Origin: Pedobacter sp. L105
GTDB lineage: Bacteria > Bacteroidota > Bacteroidia > Sphingobacteriales > Sphingobacteriaceae
Assembly (NCBI RefSeq): GCF_009765875.1
Contig: NZ_LMUP01000010.1
Coordinates: forward strand, 1 to 64,000
Direction of reading: 5' to 3'
Length of the DNA stretch: 64,000 nt
This document shows, piece by piece, positions 60,671 to 64,000 of the stretch. Both the position numbers and the translations under genes were made by a program. Each line of letters begins with the position of its first letter. The first letter of the stretch is position 1. Under the pieces are notes generated by a model. The model was not told the origin of the DNA. It was given only the letters and a program-made list of their open reading frames with translations, and did not search any database.

Positions 60671-61750
60671 ATGGCCCTCGCCTATAAAAGAATCGTGGTA
60701 AAGATCGGTTCTAATGTCCTTACACAAGCTAATGGCTTACCTGATCAATCCCGGATCGAACACCTTGTAGATCAAATTGTAGACCTTAAAAAACAGGGGA
60801 TAACCGTTGTTGTGATCTCTTCCGGAGCAGTAGCTTCAGGGAGAAGTATGATCAGCATTACAGAAAAACATGATGCTGTTGCAGCCCGTCAGTTATTGGC
60901 CTCTATCGGTCAGATCAAGCTGATCAACACTTATTTGTCGCTCTTTGAAAAACACCAGCTGCTTTGTTCGCAGGTGCTGGTAACCAAAGAAGATTTCCGC
61001 GACCGCAAGCATTACCTGAACATCAAAAACTGTTTGTCTATTTTATTGAAACACCAGGTCATCCCCATTGTAAATGAAAATGATGTAGTATCTGTTACAG
61101 AACTGATGTTTACAGATAATGATGAACTGGCAGGTCTGGTAGCCTCTATGATGGATGCGGATGCACTGGTTATTTTGTCCAATGTAGACGGGATTTATAA
61201 CGGAGATCCAAAATCTCCTGGTTCCAGTGTGATCGAAGAGATTAAAAGGGATAATGACACAGTAGGTTCTTTCATCAATACTGCAAAATCAGGATCGGGC
61301 AGAGGTGGCATGGTTACTAAATTAGGGATGGCACAAAAAGTAGCCAAACTGGGTATTCCGGTTCATATTGCCAATGGGACGCGTGATCATGTGCTTACTG
61401 ACCTGATCAGCAAACAGGTAGTGCACACCTTTTTTGTTCCTGAAAAGAGTAAATCCGGAAAGAAAAAGTGGATCGCCCATTCTGAGCAGGCAGCTAAAGG
61501 AACAGTTCAGCTGAATCAGGGCGCAATAGACGCGCTGATCTCTGGTCAGGCGCGGAGTTTGCTCCCGATTGGGATTTTAAGTGTTACTTCCGATTTTCAA
61601 AAGAGCGATATCATCCGTTTAGTTGACGAACATAACGTACTGATTGGATTAGGTATAGCTGAATATGGATCGGATAAAACAAAAGAAAGAATAGGACAAA
61701 AGGGACAAAAGCCTTTGGTGCATTATAATTATTTTTACGCAGTAGGTTAA
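60671..61750 (+). CDS. proB: glutamate 5-kinase
   Basis: The 359-residue protein has an amino-acid kinase domain (KRIVVKIGSNVLTQANGLPD; VVVISSGAVASGR) and a C-terminal PUA domain (LLPIGILSVTSDFQKSDIIRLVD to LGIAEYGSDKTKERIGQKG). It phosphorylates glutamate in the first step of proline synthesis. The stop overlaps the proA start (TAATG), so the pair is translationally coupled. Confidence 0.94.
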   Translation: MALAYKRIVVKIGSNVLTQANGLPDQSRIEHLVDQIVDLKKQGITVVVISSGAVASGRSMISITEKHDAVAARQLLASIGQIKLINTYLSLFEKHQLLCSQVLVTKEDFRDRKHYLNIKNCLSILLKHQVIPIVNENDVVSVTELMFTDNDELAGLVASMMDADALVILSNVDGIYNGDPKSPGSSVIEEIKRDNDTVGSFINTAKSGSGRGGMVTKLGMAQKVAKLGIPVHIANGTRDHVLTDLISKQVVHTFFVPEKSKSGKKKWIAHSEQAAKGTVQLNQGAIDALISGQARSLLPIGILSVTSDFQKSDIIRLVDEHNVLIGLGIAEYGSDKTKERIGQKGQKPLVHYNYFYAVG

Positions 61751-63006
61751 TGAAACAGGATATGGAATACCAGGTTTATTTTGAGAATGCAGTAAAAGCA
61801 AGCCGTACCCTATATATGCTGGATGCGGCACAGGTGAACGATGTACTAAAAGAAGTAGCCGCCAATCTGATCATCCATACGGAAGTTATCCTGGCAGCAA
61901 ATGAAAAGGATCTGGCAAGAATGCCTGCCGAAGATCCAAAATATGATCGTTTACAGTTGAGCAGGGAAAGACTGAAAGGGATAGCAGAGGAAATGATCAA
62001 CGTAGCGGCCCTGGAAAGCCCATTGGCGGCAGTAATTTCTGCAAAAACCCTTCCCAATGGATTATTTTTATCCAAAATACGCGTTCCTTTAGGGGTAATT
62101 GGCGTGATCTATGAAGCCAGGCCAAATGTAACGATGGATGTTTTTTCCCTTTGTTTTAAAACTGGTAACGTTGCCGTACTCAAAGGGGGGAGTGATGCCG
62201 AGTTTTCTAACCAGTCTTTAATTAAAGTAATACATGAAGTGCTGGAGCGTAAAGGTATTGATATCAATGCTGCCGTATTACTTCCGCCAGAGCGTGAAGC
62301 TACAGCGGCCCTGCTCAATGCAAAAGGTTTTGTTGATGTGCTGATCCCTCGCGGCAGCCAGTCGTTGATCAACTATGTGCGGGATAACAGTAAGATCCCG
62401 GTTATAGAAACTGGTGCCGGAATTGTGCATACCTATTTCGATCTTTCCGGAGACAAGGAAAAGGGGAGCGCGATCATTTATAACTCAAAAACAAGAAGGC
62501 CAAGCGTATGTAATACATTGGATTGCCTGCTGATCAATTCACAGCGGCTGGATGATCTTTTTACTTTGGTGGCTCCTCTTATAGATAAATCTGTTCAGCT
62601 TTATGCCGATCCTGAATCTTACACCGCGCTGGAGGGTTCTTACCCTTCGGAGTTATTACATCATGCCCTTCCGGAAGATTTTGGAATAGAGTTTCTGGAT
62701 TATAAATTAGCCATTAAAACAGTAACAGATACAGCGGCGGCATTGGAACACATCGCATTTTATAGCTCTAAACATAGTGAAGCAATCATTTCGGAAGATG
62801 AGGAGCAGATCTTAAATTTCCTCAATGCGGTTGACGCGGCAGCAGTATATGCCAATGCCTCTACTGCTTTTACCGATGGCGGACAGTTTGGTTTGGGCGC
62901 CGAAATAGGCATCAGTACACAAAAACTGCATGCCCGCGGGCCTATGGGACTGGAAGAACTGACCAGTTATAAATGGGTGATCAGGGGTAACGGGCAAGTA
63001 CGATAG
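61750..63006 (+). CDS. proA: glutamate-5-semialdehyde dehydrogenase
   Basis: The 418-residue aldehyde dehydrogenase superfamily protein has PLGVIGVIYEARPNVTMDVFSL, the catalytic cysteine in RRPSVCNTLDCLLIN and the C-terminal GAEIGISTQKLHARGPMGLEELTSYKWV, all diagnostic of gamma-glutamyl phosphate reductase. It follows proB with a 1-bp overlap and completes the two-step route to glutamate semialdehyde. The start could also be the second ATG, four codons in. Confidence 0.94.
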   Translation: MKQDMEYQVYFENAVKASRTLYMLDAAQVNDVLKEVAANLIIHTEVILAANEKDLARMPAEDPKYDRLQLSRERLKGIAEEMINVAALESPLAAVISAKTLPNGLFLSKIRVPLGVIGVIYEARPNVTMDVFSLCFKTGNVAVLKGGSDAEFSNQSLIKVIHEVLERKGIDINAAVLLPPEREATAALLNAKGFVDVLIPRGSQSLINYVRDNSKIPVIETGAGIVHTYFDLSGDKEKGSAIIYNSKTRRPSVCNTLDCLLINSQRLDDLFTLVAPLIDKSVQLYADPESYTALEGSYPSELLHHALPEDFGIEFLDYKLAIKTVTDTAAALEHIAFYSSKHSEAIISEDEEQILNFLNAVDAAAVYANASTAFTDGGQFGLGAEIGISTQKLHARGPMGLEELTSYKWVIRGNGQVR

Positions 63007-63078
63007 CTATTTTTGTCAGAAATCATGAAAAATGACGGATAAAATAGAAAATAAAAGCTCAACTATCGGTCATTATAT

Positions 63079-63086
63079 TAATTTTG
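63079..63086 (+). promoter_or_regulatory. possible -7 element of the mqo promoter
   Basis: TAATTTTG matches TAnnTTTG 34 bp before the mqo ATG. No clear -33 TTG is seen at 18-21 bp, so the call is weak. Confidence 0.35.
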
Positions 63087-63119
63087 TGGCCGATATAAAG
63101 AATAAATTATCTATCCTTC

Positions 63120-64000
63120 ATGACCAGTAAAGACAATTCAGATAAAGTAGTTGATGTAGTACTCATTGGTGCAGGTATTATGAGCGCAACTTTAGGAGTG
63201 CTTTTAAAAGAACTTTCACCGGAATTAAACATAGAGATCTTTGAACGTTTAGATGTGGCCGCGGCAGAAAGTTCTGATGCATGGAACAATGCCGGTACAG
63301 GACACTCTGCATTTTGTGAGTTAAATTATACACCGCAGTTAAGTGATGGCTCTATAGAAACGGTTAAGGCTGTTGCTATAGCAGAGTCTTTTGAAGTATC
63401 CAAACAATTCTGGTCGTTTTTAATCCAGAATAAGATCATTGGTTCCCCTGAAACTTTTATTAAAAGTATTCCTCATATGAGTTTTGTATGGGGCAAGGAA
63501 AATGTAGATTACCTGAAGAAAAGACACGCTGCCTTACAGAAATGTGAGTTGTTTAAAGAAATGACCTATACGGAAGATCCTGCACAGCTTAAAAAATGGA
63601 TTCCTTTAGTCATGGACGGAAGAAATCCTGAAGAAAAAGTTGCTGCAACAAGGATGTTGCTGGGTACGGATGTAAATTTTGGTGCACTAACTAAAATGAT
63701 GTTCAACTCATTGATAGGTAAACCTGATGTTTCCATGGAATTTAACCAGGAAGTGCGTAAGCTGAAACAAAAGGATGGCCTGTGGCAAATCAAAGTTAAA
63801 AACCAGGATACAGGTGATAAAAGAACGGTAAAAGCAAAGTTTGTGTTTATCGGTGCAGGTGGTGGTTCATTGCCTTTACTGGAAAAATCTGATATTCCTG
63901 AAGGAAAAGGTTTTGGCGGATTCCCGGTAAGTGGCCAGTGGTTAAAATGTGTGAACCCTGAAGTGATTGAGCGTCACAATGCTAAAGTTTATGGTAAAGC
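63120..64000 (+). CDS. mqo: malate:quinone oxidoreductase (partial)
   Basis: The frame starts at ATG 63120 and is open to the window end, 293 residues so far. The N-terminal FAD motif VLIGAGIMSATLGVLLKELS is followed by EIFERLDVAAAESSDAWNNAGTGHSAFCELNYTP and VFIGAGGGSLPLLEKSDIPEG, characteristic of Mqo. The enzyme oxidises malate to oxaloacetate and reduces quinone at the inner membrane. The 3' part lies outside the window. Confidence 0.93.
   Translation, partial: MTSKDNSDKVVDVVLIGAGIMSATLGVLLKELSPELNIEIFERLDVAAAESSDAWNNAGTGHSAFCELNYTPQLSDGSIETVKAVAIAESFEVSKQFWSFLIQNKIIGSPETFIKSIPHMSFVWGKENVDYLKKRHAALQKCELFKEMTYTEDPAQLKKWIPLVMDGRNPEEKVAATRMLLGTDVNFGALTKMMFNSLIGKPDVSMEFNQEVRKLKQKDGLWQIKVKNQDTGDKRTVKAKFVFIGAGGGSLPLLEKSDIPEGKGFGGFPVSGQWLKCVNPEVIERHNAKVYGK

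Overview
The window looks like a chromosome segment of a Bacteroidota bacterium, most likely a Pedobacter-type member of the Sphingobacteriaceae. The signs are promoters of the TTG-N18-20-TAnnTTTG type, few Shine-Dalgarno sequences, a Bacteroidetes-type small SRP RNA, and housekeeping proteins of that lineage (GltB/GltD, FSA-type aldolase, TonB-dependent receptor, GH63-like glucosidase, ProB/ProA, Mqo).

Region 1 (1-19.3 kb) is an accessory or environmental-response stretch. It holds a broken ORF6N gene, an exported amidohydrolase, a secreted barrel-like hydrolase and a GNAT acetyltransferase. A TetR / DHA2-MFS / Tat-exported epoxide-hydrolase-like operon sits behind a 30-bp palindromic operator. 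An esterase, an AraC-MFS pair and an exported Gfo/Idh/MocA oxidoreductase follow. Two separate modules each pair a divergent HxlR regulator with a short-chain dehydrogenase. The end of the region carries scars: a duplicated hxlR 3' end, an SRPBCC gene tail, a frameshifted gene and an ISL3 transposase remnant.

Region 2 (19,329-36,996) is an integrated mobilisable island in the 3' end of tRNA-Lys(TTT). It is bounded by a 27-bp direct repeat (one mismatch) of the tRNA end. A tyrosine integrase lies next to the intact tRNA, and paired ACTCACC arm-type sites occur at both ends. The backbone contains two HTH/excisionase-like genes, a winged-helix gene, a BfmA/BtgA mobilisation protein and a DUF5712/MobB-like relaxase, with no conjugation machinery, so it is best described as an integrative mobilisable element. 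The main cargo is a visibly AT-rich six-gene operon: two P-loop GTPases, a GAP1-like protein, a GASH-like helical protein, a calcineurin-like phosphoesterase with a C-terminal death-like helical domain, and a small PHA-granule-type protein. It resembles the predicted GTPase-centred conflict (immunity) systems and is the best candidate here for a poorly described biological system. Other cargo is a HEPN-domain operon with a repeated unknown domain, a DUF6922/AbiEii toxin-antitoxin-like pair, a DUF3885 protein, and two strongly folded non-coding segments (28,282-28,447 and 32,805-32,934).

Region 3 (37.0-64 kb) is core chromosome: tRNA-Lys, GmhB-like phosphatase, FSA-type aldolase, SRP RNA, glutamate synthase, two tiny membrane proteins, a TrmH-type methyltransferase, galK/galM, redox and membrane proteins, a TonB-dependent receptor, pirin, DoxX and YtxH proteins, two PAP2 phosphatases, a GH63-like glucosidase, proBA and the start of mqo. 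Its long intergenic stretches contain strong hairpins and tandem repeats that no gene explains.

All assignments were made by reading the sequence, motifs and gene order. No database search was possible.
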